A program made the position numbers and the translations under genes. A stretch of DNA of 64,000 nt from Neolewinella aurantiaca (lineage in GTDB: Bacteria; Bacteroidota; Bacteroidia; Chitinophagales; Saprospiraceae). Shown one piece after another: positions 26,501 through 33,723 of the stretch (positions are counted from its first letter, which is position 1; the number at the start of each line of letters is the position of its first letter). The DNA lies in assembly GCF_008014675.1 (NCBI RefSeq), contig NZ_VOXD01000004.1:1-64000 (forward strand), read 5' to 3'. The notes beneath the pieces were generated by a model. That model made no database searches. It saw only the letters and a list, made by a program, of their open reading frames with translations, and was not told the origin of the DNA.

Positions 26501-27047
26501 TGATGGGGTGGCACCAGGCGGGGTTGGCACCCGCCACGAACAAACAGTCGGTTTGTTCCAGGTCCTCGTAGCTGACGGGCACGGTGTCTTCACCCAGCAT
26601 TTTGGCGTAAGCGATCACCGCCGAGGACATGCACAAACGCGAGTTGGTGTCGATGTTGTTGGTGCCGATAAAACCCTTTGCCAGCTTATTGACCAGATAA
26701 TACTCTTCGGTAAGGCATTGGCCGGAGACATAGAACCCTACGCTGTCTGGTCCATGTTTGTCGATGATAGACCGAAACACAGCCGCGGCACGCAGCATCG
26801 CTTTTTCCCAGGTAACCCTTTGCAGAGGATGACTCCGGTGCAGGCGCATTTGTGGATAGAGAAGCCGGTCCGTTTGGTCCTGAACTACGTAGTTCAGGTT
26901 CCTGCCCTTTGAGCAAAGCATTCCTTTATTGACGGGGTGGTCCGGGTCGCCGGTTACAGAAAGTTGCCCGCGGTCGTTGCTGCTGGCAATTATGCCACAG
27001 CCTACACCACAGTAAGAACAGGTTGTTTTGACTTGGGTCGTACGCAT
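23514..27047 (-). CDS. nasA: Fused assimilatory nitrate reductase with NirB-like flavoprotein
   Basis: The 1177-residue protein joins two enzymes. Residues 1-700 are a molybdopterin oxidoreductase with a 4Fe-4S site (C10, C13, C17, C45), as in NasA, which reduces nitrate to nitrite. Residues 705-1095 form an FAD/NAD(P)H reductase like NirB or NasB (IAVIGAGAAAYRF, VLIVGGGLLGLELAAALKMA). Residues 1120-1175 hold a BFD-like 2Fe-2S domain (CSCNNVGEG, GCGSC). Electrons can thus run from NAD(P)H to nitrate in one chain. It is cytoplasmic, with no Tat signal. It heads an operon with the rubredoxin protein and is divergent from the porin and nrt genes. Confidence 0.93.
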   Translation of the reverse strand: MRTTQVKTTCSYCGVGCGIIASSNDRGQLSVTGDPDHPVNKGMLCSKGRNLNYVVQDQTDRLLYPQMRLHRSHPLQRVTWEKAMLRAAAVFRSIIDKHGPDSVGFYVSGQCLTEEYYLVNKLAKGFIGTNNIDTNSRLCMSSAVIAYAKMLGEDTVPVSYEDLEQTDCLFVAGANPAWCHPIIWRRVEAHKTANPQVKIIVADPRKTDTCAIADLHLQLIPGTDVILYNAIARRLYDTGRIDKGFIRDHTEAEENYFRILKDINLRKAAKQCGVPLNDIKLAAEYIGNAKAFMTMWAMGLNQSKVGVEKNGALINLHLLTGQIGRPGAGPFSLTGQPNAMGGREVGGMASLLAAHRVLANASHRDEIARFWGVDSLPEHPGLTATQMFDALESGKLKAVWVICTNPVVSMPNVNQVVRALKKAKFVVVQDISARAETVEYADLVLPAAGWLEKTGTMTNAERRVSLLQPLASPPGEARPDADILCDFARHMGFTGFSYQNVSEVYDEYVRMTAGTNIDVTGLSHQRLKKEGSFQWPVPTPDHPGTPRLFGDHQFYTNTRRARFFSTSSQRQGLPAPPEGKPYILTTGRLRDQWHTMTRTGKVSRLLRHQSRPLLEIHPVDAFELELADDQLAEITSEYGVVRARIKYSKAIRKGVVFLPMHWGKTLNSPLTRVNNLTDDKIDPYSKQPNFKFTYVSIRPYRKPRERIAVIGAGAAAYRFVASYRKLNPYDYITVYSKEANAFYNRVLLPEYVSDHLEWGNLEKMTDSKRQSLNIELKTNCPIEHIDRKEKRIVGTNGETYSYDRLIIATGSRPFIPREVPKDIPGVFKMRRREDADALKTHLGLGQSQPAASRRPHVLIVGGGLLGLELAAALKMAQARITIVQRSNRLMERQLDATSSHLLAQEVNARGIQVYFRNEVETVFERPTGKGLRVTFKSGKVTDCDAIVYAIGTRPNLELGRSAGLNCGRGIAVNDRLCTSDPAIYAIGEVAEWKGKRFGITAAAEQQADVLAAYIAGDPGVFYQDSTLMNILKFDNFDLCSIGEINYPPDDPSYEEIVFRDTSQGYYKKCIVRNDRLIGAILLGDKNEFAEFRELIEERIELSEKRQELLRSASTKEPLVGRLVCSCNNVGEGNIVAAIGEGSTSLTALCKATGGGLGCGSCKPEIQQILEDQSVSLK

Positions 27048-27108
27048 TCTTGGATTAGTAATGATGGCAGGGCAAGCACCCCAGGGTGGAAAAGAACCAG
27101 AAATACGA

Positions 27109-27219
27109 TACGTATTTATGGCTGATGCAAAGATAGTAAATAAGTATAAAGTGCCTAGTTGAGAATAAAAATACTTAATTTTACGTAGAAAAATACTTAG
27201 TTTTGATCTGAGTTACTTA
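27109..27219. promoter_or_regulatory. Operator-like array between nasA and the nitrate import operon
   Basis: TACGTATTTAT lies at 27109-27119; TACTTA words lie at 27141 (minus), 27172, 27194 and 27214, about 20-22 bases apart on the plus side. Two of them share AAAAATACTTA. The same TACGTATTTAT occurs in the nirB-cobA region at 39098. TACTTAT fits the E. coli NarL heptamer TACYYMT, and a NarL-like protein is encoded at 33050-33700. Confidence 0.65.
27128..27135 (-). promoter_or_regulatory. -7 box TATCTTTG for nasA
   Basis: Exact TAnnTTTG on the minus strand. The operator word ATAAATACGTA follows eight bases downstream, as at cobA, so a repressor or activator bound there would overlap the transcription start. 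Confidence 0.6.
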
Positions 27220-27225
27220 CTTTTG
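27218..27225 (+). promoter_or_regulatory. -7 box TACTTTTG for the porin-nrt operon
   Basis: Exact TAnnTTTG, about 90 bases before the porin ATG. The TACTTA words lie just upstream at roughly two-turn spacing. Confidence 0.5.
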
Positions 27226-27315
27226 TAATGCGAGTTGCTTCTAACGGGGGCTTTGGGCTGATTTTAACCGATTCATTTAACCCAAAACATTCACTCACTT
27301 CAAACACGCATCGGT

Positions 27316-28635
27316 ATGAAACGAATTTTTACCACTTATATCTTCACTCTGATAGTTGCCCTGATGGTGCCAGTCGCATTGTCTGCTCAATTCAGGTTGA
27401 GCGCAGAGGTCCGTCCGAGGACGGAGTTGCGTAACGGATTCAAAACCCCAACGAGCAGCGGTTTTGACCCAGCCTTTTTTACCGAGCAGCGTAGCCGGCT
27501 GAACGTTGACTTCAAAGACGAAAAGTATGCTCTCCGGTTTTCACTGCAGGATGTTCGAATCTGGGGAGAGGTGCCACAGATTTTCAAAGAAGACGCAGGG
27601 ACTTCTTTCCTCAGCGAAGCATGGGGCCAATACTTTGTCAGTGAAACATTTTCCGTAAAAGCTGGCCGGCAGATCATCTCTTACGACAATCAGCGCTTCC
27701 TTGGCGGACTGGAGTGGGCGCAACAGGGGCGGCGGCACGATGCGCTCTTATTTATAAACGAAAACCCTAAGACCCGGACGAAACTCCACATAGGGTTGGC
27801 ATTCAATGCCGATAAAGACAAACTGGAGCCCGCTTATCTGCAGGCGCCCGGTGCGAGTTTTTATTCCGTAGGCGGCAACTATAAGGCACTGCAGTACGCC
27901 TGGTACAATAAAACCTTTGCGGATAAAAAAGGCAGCCTTTCACTGCTGGCACTCAACGCCATGACCCAGAACCCCGACAGTACGGTTTCGAGCAAACAGA
28001 CATTTGGGATCATTCCGCGGGTAAAGGCAGGAAAGATCATGCTTGCCGCTGATCTCTACTATCAGACAGGTAAGATCGGCGAACAGAATGTGAATGCATT
28101 TTTGGCGGGGGCCAATGCCACCTTCCAAACCAAGGCTACTCCCATCACTCTGGGTTTTGAGTACATCTCGGGTAAGGATGACGATGATACGAGTTCAGAC
28201 ATCACCAACTTCAGCCCGGACTACGGTACGAACCACGCCTTTAACGGCCTGATGGACTACTTCTTCGTTGGCCCTGCCAACGGCAACGTCGGTGTGATCG
28301 ACCTCTACCTGAAGACCAAGTTTAAGGTTGGTAAAGGAGCTCTCCTGCTTCATGGTCATGAGTTCATGACGGGGTCCAAACAGTTGGACGGTGAAGGAAG
28401 CGAACTGGGCAAAGGAATGGGCTTCGAGCTCGATGCAGTTTACGTCCGTAAGCTTGCTCCTGCAGTAACGCTGCACGTAGGTGCATCGGCATTACTCGGT
28501 ACCGAAACACTGACGACGATTCGCCCAGGCAATGAAAAATTCAACCAGTGGGCCTGGACGATGATCACCTTTAAGCCTACACTTTTCGATTCGAAAGAAG
28601 AGGAGAAAAAGAAGAAAAAGAAGAAAAAGAAATAG
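27316..28635 (+). CDS. Outer-membrane porin, alginate-export-like, probably for nitrate
   Basis: The 439-residue protein has a signal peptide ending LSAQ, then a beta-rich body starting FRLSAEVRPRTELRNGF, with QRSRLNVDF and AGRQIISYDNQRFLGGLEW, as in the alginate-export porin family. It ends in a long acidic-then-lysine tail (EEE followed by nine Lys), unusual for a barrel end. Its place as first gene of the nitrate import operon suggests it lets nitrate through the outer membrane; this is inferred from context only. Confidence 0.82.
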   Translation: MKRIFTTYIFTLIVALMVPVALSAQFRLSAEVRPRTELRNGFKTPTSSGFDPAFFTEQRSRLNVDFKDEKYALRFSLQDVRIWGEVPQIFKEDAGTSFLSEAWGQYFVSETFSVKAGRQIISYDNQRFLGGLEWAQQGRRHDALLFINENPKTRTKLHIGLAFNADKDKLEPAYLQAPGASFYSVGGNYKALQYAWYNKTFADKKGSLSLLALNAMTQNPDSTVSSKQTFGIIPRVKAGKIMLAADLYYQTGKIGEQNVNAFLAGANATFQTKATPITLGFEYISGKDDDDTSSDITNFSPDYGTNHAFNGLMDYFFVGPANGNVGVIDLYLKTKFKVGKGALLLHGHEFMTGSKQLDGEGSELGKGMGFELDAVYVRKLAPAVTLHVGASALLGTETLTTIRPGNEKFNQWAWTMITFKPTLFDSKEEEKKKKKKKKK

Positions 28636-28687
28636 GCACTCCCAAATTGCATACAATACCCCACTGGTGGGGTGAAAAAATAAAAAA

Positions 28688-30067
28688 ATGAGAACTCTTA
28701 CTAGTCTTTTAATTTTAGCGGTGGTGGCACTATTCACTGCTTGCGGCGGAGATTCCGCTTCCACTGCTTCTTCAACCTCTGCTGCACCTGCGTCCGCGCC
28801 AAATGCGGCACTGATCGAGAAACCACAGCTTACTTTCGGCTTCATAAAACTGACGGATATGGCTCCGCTGGCCATCGCCAAGGAGTTGGGGTATTTCGAA
28901 GAAGAGGGGTTATACGTAAGCATTGAAGCTCAGTCTAACTGGAAGAATATTCTGGATCGCGTGATCGACGGTCAACTCGACGGAGCGCATATGTTGGCGG
29001 GGCAGCCAATTGCTGCCGGTGCTGGTTTTGGGCGTCAGGCTCAATTGATTACACCGTTCAGTATGGACCTGAACGGAAACGGGATTACTGTATCCAATGA
29101 TGTATGGGACCAGATGAAGCCCAACGTTCCTAAGGGGCCGGACGGGAAACCGGTACACCCCATAAGCGCTGAAGCGCTGAAGCCCGTCATCGAGACGTAC
29201 GCAGGAGAGGGCAAACCATTTAAAATGGGGATGGTCTTTCCGGTGTCTACCCACAATTACGAGTTGCGCTACTGGCTTGCGGCAGCAGATGTCCACCCGG
29301 GAATGTACACCGCTGACAACATTCAGGGGCAGGTAGATGCCGAGGTATTACTCTCGGTAACACCGCCGCCGCAAATGCCGGCCACTCTGGAAGCAGGTAC
29401 GATCTACGGCTACTGTGTGGGTGAGCCATGGAACCAGCAGGCCGTCTTCAAAGGAATTGGTGTTCCGGTAACGACCAACTCTGATGTATGGAAGAATAAC
29501 CCCGAGAAGGTTTTTGCGCTGCGCAAAGACTTCGCCGAGAAGTACCCCAATACGACTAAGGCAATCACGAAAGCCCTGATTCGGGCCGGGAAGTGGCTGG
29601 ATGAGCCCGAAAACCGCCCTACTGCGGTTGGAATTTTGTCACGCTCCGAGTACGTAGGAGCAGACTCGATCGTACTGGCTAACTCAATGACTGGAACTTT
29701 TGAATTTGAGAAAGGAGACAAACGGGAGATGCCCGACTTCAATGTTTTCTACCGCTACAACGCTACGTATCCTTTCTACTCAGACGGTGTGTGGTTCCTG
29801 ACGCAGATGCGCCGCTGGGGTCAGATTTCCGAGCCAAAATCTGCCGAGTGGTACGACACCAAAATCAGGGAGATTTACCGTCCCGATCTTTGGCAGGTTG
29901 CTGCAGAGGAACTGGTTGCCGAAGGCAAAATTGCCGCAGGAGACCTACCCGAAACAGACGGCTACAAGCCGGCTACGACTGACTTTATCGACGGAGTTTC
30001 CTACGACGGAAAAGATCCGATTGGTTACCTGAGCAGCTTCAAAATCGGCAATAAGGACGCTAAGTAA
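28688..30067 (+). CDS. nrtA: Nitrate ABC transporter substrate-binding lipoprotein (NrtA-like)
   Basis: The 459-residue product has a lipobox LFTAC (Cys 19) and a Ser/Ala-rich linker. The NrtA/CmpA-like binding domain starts at [19 protein letters not shown] and includes [19 protein letters not shown] and [13 protein letters not shown]. It would capture nitrate in the periplasm and deliver it to NrtB. The linker (residues 32-38) is coded by repeat copy 11. It lies in the operon porin-nrtA-nrtB-ATPase-ATPase. Confidence 0.92.
   Translation: MRTLTSLLILAVVALFTACGGDSASTASSTSAAPASAPNAALIEKPQLTFGFIKLTDMAPLAIAKELGYFEEEGLYVSIEAQSNWKNILDRVIDGQLDGAHMLAGQPIAAGAGFGRQAQLITPFSMDLNGNGITVSNDVWDQMKPNVPKGPDGKPVHPISAEALKPVIETYAGEGKPFKMGMVFPVSTHNYELRYWLAAADVHPGMYTADNIQGQVDAEVLLSVTPPPQMPATLEAGTIYGYCVGEPWNQQAVFKGIGVPVTTNSDVWKNNPEKVFALRKDFAEKYPNTTKAITKALIRAGKWLDEPENRPTAVGILSRSEYVGADSIVLANSMTGTFEFEKGDKREMPDFNVFYRYNATYPFYSDGVWFLTQMRRWGQISEPKSAEWYDTKIREIYRPDLWQVAAEELVAEGKIAAGDLPETDGYKPATTDFIDGVSYDGKDPIGYLSSFKIGNKDAK
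28783..28800 (+). repeat. Dispersed repeat, copy 11 (NN = TC), in the nrtA linker
   Basis: Exact core. It reads APASAP in the low-complexity linker after the lipidated Cys. Confidence 0.85.
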
Positions 30068-30175
30068 CCTGGAGAAAGGTGTTGCCGGCGCTGCTGAACA
30101 AAAAGTGTTTGGGGTGCCGGCAGCATCAATTTCACGGCTTTCCTCCAATCCTCAATATTATCATAAAACAAGACC

Positions 30176-31264
30176 ATGTCACAGACAACTACCATTCCGG
30201 CATCGGCTAAAACGGCCAGTATAAAGCGATTTTTGCCCTCTACGACCAACCTTGGAGCGAAGCTGCCAGGTATGGCTCGGTCGGCGGGGATTACCCTTGC
30301 ATCGATGTTACTATTTCTGCTGATATGGCAACTATCATCGAGCTATCTGTACAGTGTTGAAGCAGAGAGCCGCATCGATCGGGTCCTGGCAGAACAAGGC
30401 CCCGAAGAAGCTGAAGCGATGCGGGCGTGTATTGCGTCGGGAGATATCAGCTGTAAGCCCAATACGCTTCCGTCTCCGGCTGAAGTAGTGAAAGCTTCGC
30501 AGCTCCTGCTGGCCGATCACCGCACGATCAGCGCCGATAAGGCGGAATTTAAAGCCAAAACGGCGGGGGTCAATGCCCAGCGGAAAGAACAGGGACTGGA
30601 TCTTATTACTTACACCGGCCGGCCGAGCTTTGTCGATCAGATCTTCACCAGCCTTAAGACCGTTGCTGTCGGTTTCCTGATTGCACTTTTCATTGCCGTT
30701 CCGATTGGTGTGATCATCGGCTTGAATGAGAACCTCCGTACCGCCTTCAACTGGTTCATTCAGGTTTTCAAACCTGTGTCTCCGGTAGTATGGTTACTCT
30801 TGGTTTTCATGATTGTTAAAACGCTCACGCTGGGCTCTGATTCGGATACGTCCTTTCTTATTTCGGCCGTGAGTGTTGGGTTGTGTTCCATGTGGGCAAC
30901 GCTCGTAAACACCAGCGTAGGCGTTTCTTCGGTAAATAAAGATTACATCAACGTAGCGAAGGTGCTCAAACTGGGGATCGGGAAAAAGATTTTCAAGGTG
31001 ATCCTGCCGTCTGCCATCCCGTTGATATTTACGGGACTCCGCATCACAGTTTCTGTAGCCTGGATGGTCTTGATCGCGATCGAACTGCTGGCCCAGAGCC
31101 CGGGCCTGGGTTCTTTCGTATGGGAAGAATTCCAGAACGGAGCCAATGATTCCAACGCTAAGATCATCGTAGCGATGTTCGTTATCGGCTTTATCGGCTT
31201 TCTGCTGGACCGGGTGATGTACTACATTCAGCAGTCGGTGTCCTTTGAAAAGGCCCTCTCGTAA
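30176..31264 (+). CDS. nrtB: Nitrate ABC transporter permease (NrtB-like)
   Basis: The inner-membrane protein is 362 residues. One hydrophobic helix lies near the N-terminus (about 40-58, ITLASMLLFLLIWQL), then a periplasmic insert of about 100 residues with two Cys. The permease core begins near residue 155, and the ATPase-contact loop lies in the region SVNKDYINVAKVLKLGIGKKIFKVILPSAIPLIFTGLR. The extended periplasmic region matches NrtB/CmpB rather than TauC or SsuC. Two ATPase genes follow. Confidence 0.92.
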   Translation: MSQTTTIPASAKTASIKRFLPSTTNLGAKLPGMARSAGITLASMLLFLLIWQLSSSYLYSVEAESRIDRVLAEQGPEEAEAMRACIASGDISCKPNTLPSPAEVVKASQLLLADHRTISADKAEFKAKTAGVNAQRKEQGLDLITYTGRPSFVDQIFTSLKTVAVGFLIALFIAVPIGVIIGLNENLRTAFNWFIQVFKPVSPVVWLLLVFMIVKTLTLGSDSDTSFLISAVSVGLCSMWATLVNTSVGVSSVNKDYINVAKVLKLGIGKKIFKVILPSAIPLIFTGLRITVSVAWMVLIAIELLAQSPGLGSFVWEEFQNGANDSNAKIIVAMFVIGFIGFLLDRVMYYIQQSVSFEKALS

Positions 31265-31297
31265 TCCCTTTATCTTTTACTGATTCAATCGCTGCAT

Positions 31298-32173
31298 ATG
31301 TCTACGCCCATTATTGAATTCCGCAACGTATCGAAATGGTACGGCGAAGGGGAGAACCGCACGGAAGTGCTCTCCAACATCAACCTGAAAATAGAAGAGG
31401 GAGAATTTCTGGCCATCGTTGGGTTTACCGGTTCGGGGAAAACGACCTTGGTAAACCTCATGACCGGCTTACTGGAACCTTCCGAAGGGGAAGTTCTGTA
31501 CCGGGGAGAGCGGATTACCGGCCCCGCGCCTGAGCGCGGGATCATCTTCCAGAATTACAGCCTGCTACCGTGGTTTACCGTTTACCAGAACGTCGCACTG
31601 GCGGTGGACCAGGTTTACCCCGATTGGCCGGCTGCCAAAAGGGAGGAGCATATTCGCAGGTTCATCGAGATGGTCAACCTCACTCCGGCAACGGAGAAGC
31701 GACCAAAGGAACTTTCAGGTGGAATGAAACAACGGACCAGCATTGCCCGGGTACTGGCTACTGATCCCGATTTGCTTCTGATGGATGAACCACTCGGAGC
31801 GCTGGACGCCCTTACCCGGGGTAATCTGCAGGAAGAAATTCTTAAAATCTGGAGCGCTAACCGGCGCACCGCCGTCTTGATCACCAACGATGTCGATGAG
31901 GGTATTTTCATGGCTGACCGCATCATTCCTCTGGAACCGGGGGAGCGTTCTGGCCTGGGGCCAGAATACCGGATCAACCTGGAACGCCCCAGAAATAAAA
32001 AGGCACTGAATACGGATCCGGACTTCAAGAAAGTACGGACTGAAATCCTGAATTATCTGGTCCAACTTGGCGAAGCAGCGAAGATGGAGCGCGACGAGAG
32101 TCTGGCACTGCCTGATCTGCAACCAATTCAGCCTGGTACCAGCAGCTTCGGCTGGCTCCGCAGGGCCTCTTAG
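31298..32173 (+). CDS. nrtC: Nitrate ABC transporter ATPase (NrtC-like), H-loop Asn
   Basis: A 291-residue ATPase with Walker A GFTGSGKT (42-49), Q-loop FQNYSLLPW, signature LSGGMKQ (139-145) and Walker B LLLMDEP (159-165). The switch His of the H-loop is replaced by Asn (ITNDVDEG, N197), so this half may hydrolyse ATP poorly, while the next ATPase keeps ITHD. That fits an asymmetric pair. It lacks the solute-binding fusion domain of cyanobacterial NrtC, so the symbol is by position. Confidence 0.88.
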   Translation: MSTPIIEFRNVSKWYGEGENRTEVLSNINLKIEEGEFLAIVGFTGSGKTTLVNLMTGLLEPSEGEVLYRGERITGPAPERGIIFQNYSLLPWFTVYQNVALAVDQVYPDWPAAKREEHIRRFIEMVNLTPATEKRPKELSGGMKQRTSIARVLATDPDLLLMDEPLGALDALTRGNLQEEILKIWSANRRTAVLITNDVDEGIFMADRIIPLEPGERSGLGPEYRINLERPRNKKALNTDPDFKKVRTEILNYLVQLGEAAKMERDESLALPDLQPIQPGTSSFGWLRRAS

Positions 32174-32229
32174 TACTGGCCTGATCTGTTGTCTCTTCAT
32201 CCACTTTATCGCCGCTGAAAACTTTAATC

Positions 32230-33024
32230 ATGTCTAAGAATCCGTCAAAATCCCTCCGCAATGTGTCTCTCGACATGCGGGATCTAACCAAGACTTATCC
32301 TACCCCAAAAGGTGATTACGTTGTGTTGGAGAACCTCCAGCTACAAATAATGAAAGAGGAGTTTGTCTCTATCATTGGCCATTCGGGCTGCGGGAAAACA
32401 ACCTTGCTGACGATGATTGCGGGGCTGAACGATATATCGGGGGGCGAAATATTGCTGAACGAGTTCCCCATCGCCGGGCCCGGCCCGGACCGGGGCGTTA
32501 TCTTCCAGTCTCCGAGTCTGTTGCCTTGGATGACAGCTCTGGAAAACGTAATGCTCGGCGTTAAGCAGGTATTCCCTCAGGCTTCCAAAAAAGAGCTGAA
32601 GGAAATATGCGCTTACTACCTGGACAAAGTAGGTCTGGGCAACGCCATGAATAAGCGGGCGACGGAACTCTCTCAGGGGATGCAACAACGGGTGGGAATT
32701 GCGAGAGCCTTTGCCCTGCGGCCTAAAATCCTTCTGCTCGACGAACCCTTCGGTATGCTCGACTCTCTGACGAAAGCAGAGCTGCAGGACGTGTTGCTTG
32801 AAATCTGGGACAAGGAAAAAATAACAGCGATTCAGATTACCCACGATGTCGATGAAGCCATTTTTCTGGCTGATCGGGTAATAATGATGACCTCTGGCCC
32901 CAGGGCGCAGATCGGGGATATCCTCGAAATCGGGTTTGAGCGGCCACGAACCAGAAAGGAGATTTTAAATCATCCCGACTATTACGGGTACCGGAAACAT
33001 TTGATTGATTTCCTGGAGCATTAA
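32230..33024 (+). CDS. nrtD: Nitrate ABC transporter ATPase (NrtD-like)
   Basis: A 264-residue ATPase with Walker A GHSGCGKT (50-57), Q-loop FQSPSLLPWMTA, signature LSQGMQQR, Walker B ILLLDEP and the complete H-loop ITHDVDEA. It is the likely catalytic partner of the preceding subunit. It is the last gene of the import operon and converges on narL. Confidence 0.92.
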   Translation: MSKNPSKSLRNVSLDMRDLTKTYPTPKGDYVVLENLQLQIMKEEFVSIIGHSGCGKTTLLTMIAGLNDISGGEILLNEFPIAGPGPDRGVIFQSPSLLPWMTALENVMLGVKQVFPQASKKELKEICAYYLDKVGLGNAMNKRATELSQGMQQRVGIARAFALRPKILLLDEPFGMLDSLTKAELQDVLLEIWDKEKITAIQITHDVDEAIFLADRVIMMTSGPRAQIGDILEIGFERPRTRKEILNHPDYYGYRKHLIDFLEH

Positions 33025-33037
33025 ATACCGCCGGAGT

Positions 33038-33054
33038 TTTAGAGAAGCTCTAAA
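33038..33054. terminator. Hairpin between the convergent nrtD and narL-like genes
   Basis: TTTAGAG-aag-CTCTAAA, a perfect 7-bp stem overlapping the stop of the narL-like gene. A small AT-rich stem, so weak evidence for termination. Confidence 0.35.
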
Positions 33055-33700
33055 GCAACCCTAGTTCTCTTGCCTTACGGATGAGCTCCCCTTTATTGCT
33101 GACTCCAAGCGTTTCCATCATTTTATAACGGTGGGTCTCTACCGTCCTTCTGCTGAGGCCGAGTTGATCGGCAATCTCCTGATTAGTGAAACCTGAGGGA
33201 ATCAGTTTGAGGATCTGTTTTTGCCGACGGGTAACATTGTCGGCTACGGAGAAATCGGTAGAGGGGGTTGGTGCGCTGCCACCAACGATCTGCTTTACCA
33301 GAATATGGGACAGGTCTCCACTAAAATAGCGTTCTCCGTTACTGATGTTGTGAATCGCTTTAAGGAATTCATCTCTGCTTGCGTCTTTGAGGAGATATCC
33401 ATGGGCGCCAGCCTTAATGGATTGCAGAACGTACTCTTCACTATCGTGCATAGACAGCATGAGGCACGGCACCGAATTCCCTTTTTCTTTCAGTGCTTTC
33501 ACCGTTCCGATCCCGTCGAGGCGGGGCATCCGGATATCGATGATTACCAAATCTGGTTTCAGGGTGTGGATTACTTCCAGGGCCTCAAGGCCATCGTTGG
33601 CTTCTCCAACTACGCTTAGGTCTTTTTCGCCCTCCAAAAGACTACGGATACCATCGCGGATAAGGGCGTGATCGTCGACAAGAACTATTTTTACGGGCAT
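33050..33700 (-). CDS. NarL/LuxR-family response regulator
   Basis: The 216-residue regulator has a receiver with acidic D9/D10, phospho-acceptor D55 in VIIDIRMPRLDG and the conserved Lys in GYLLKDAS. The C-terminal LuxR helix-turn-helix reads GFTNQEIADQLGLSRRTVETHRYKM. It follows the NarX-like kinase by 23 bases, so the two form a pair at the end of the nirBD operon. I infer it controls the nitrate genes through the TACTTA/TACGTA words. Confidence 0.92.
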   Translation of the reverse strand: MPVKIVLVDDHALIRDGIRSLLEGEKDLSVVGEANDGLEALEVIHTLKPDLVIIDIRMPRLDGIGTVKALKEKGNSVPCLMLSMHDSEEYVLQSIKAGAHGYLLKDASRDEFLKAIHNISNGERYFSGDLSHILVKQIVGGSAPTPSTDFSVADNVTRRQKQILKLIPSGFTNQEIADQLGLSRRTVETHRYKMMETLGVSNKGELIRKARELGLL

Positions 33701-33723
33701 GATCGGTACGGGATTAATTCGGT

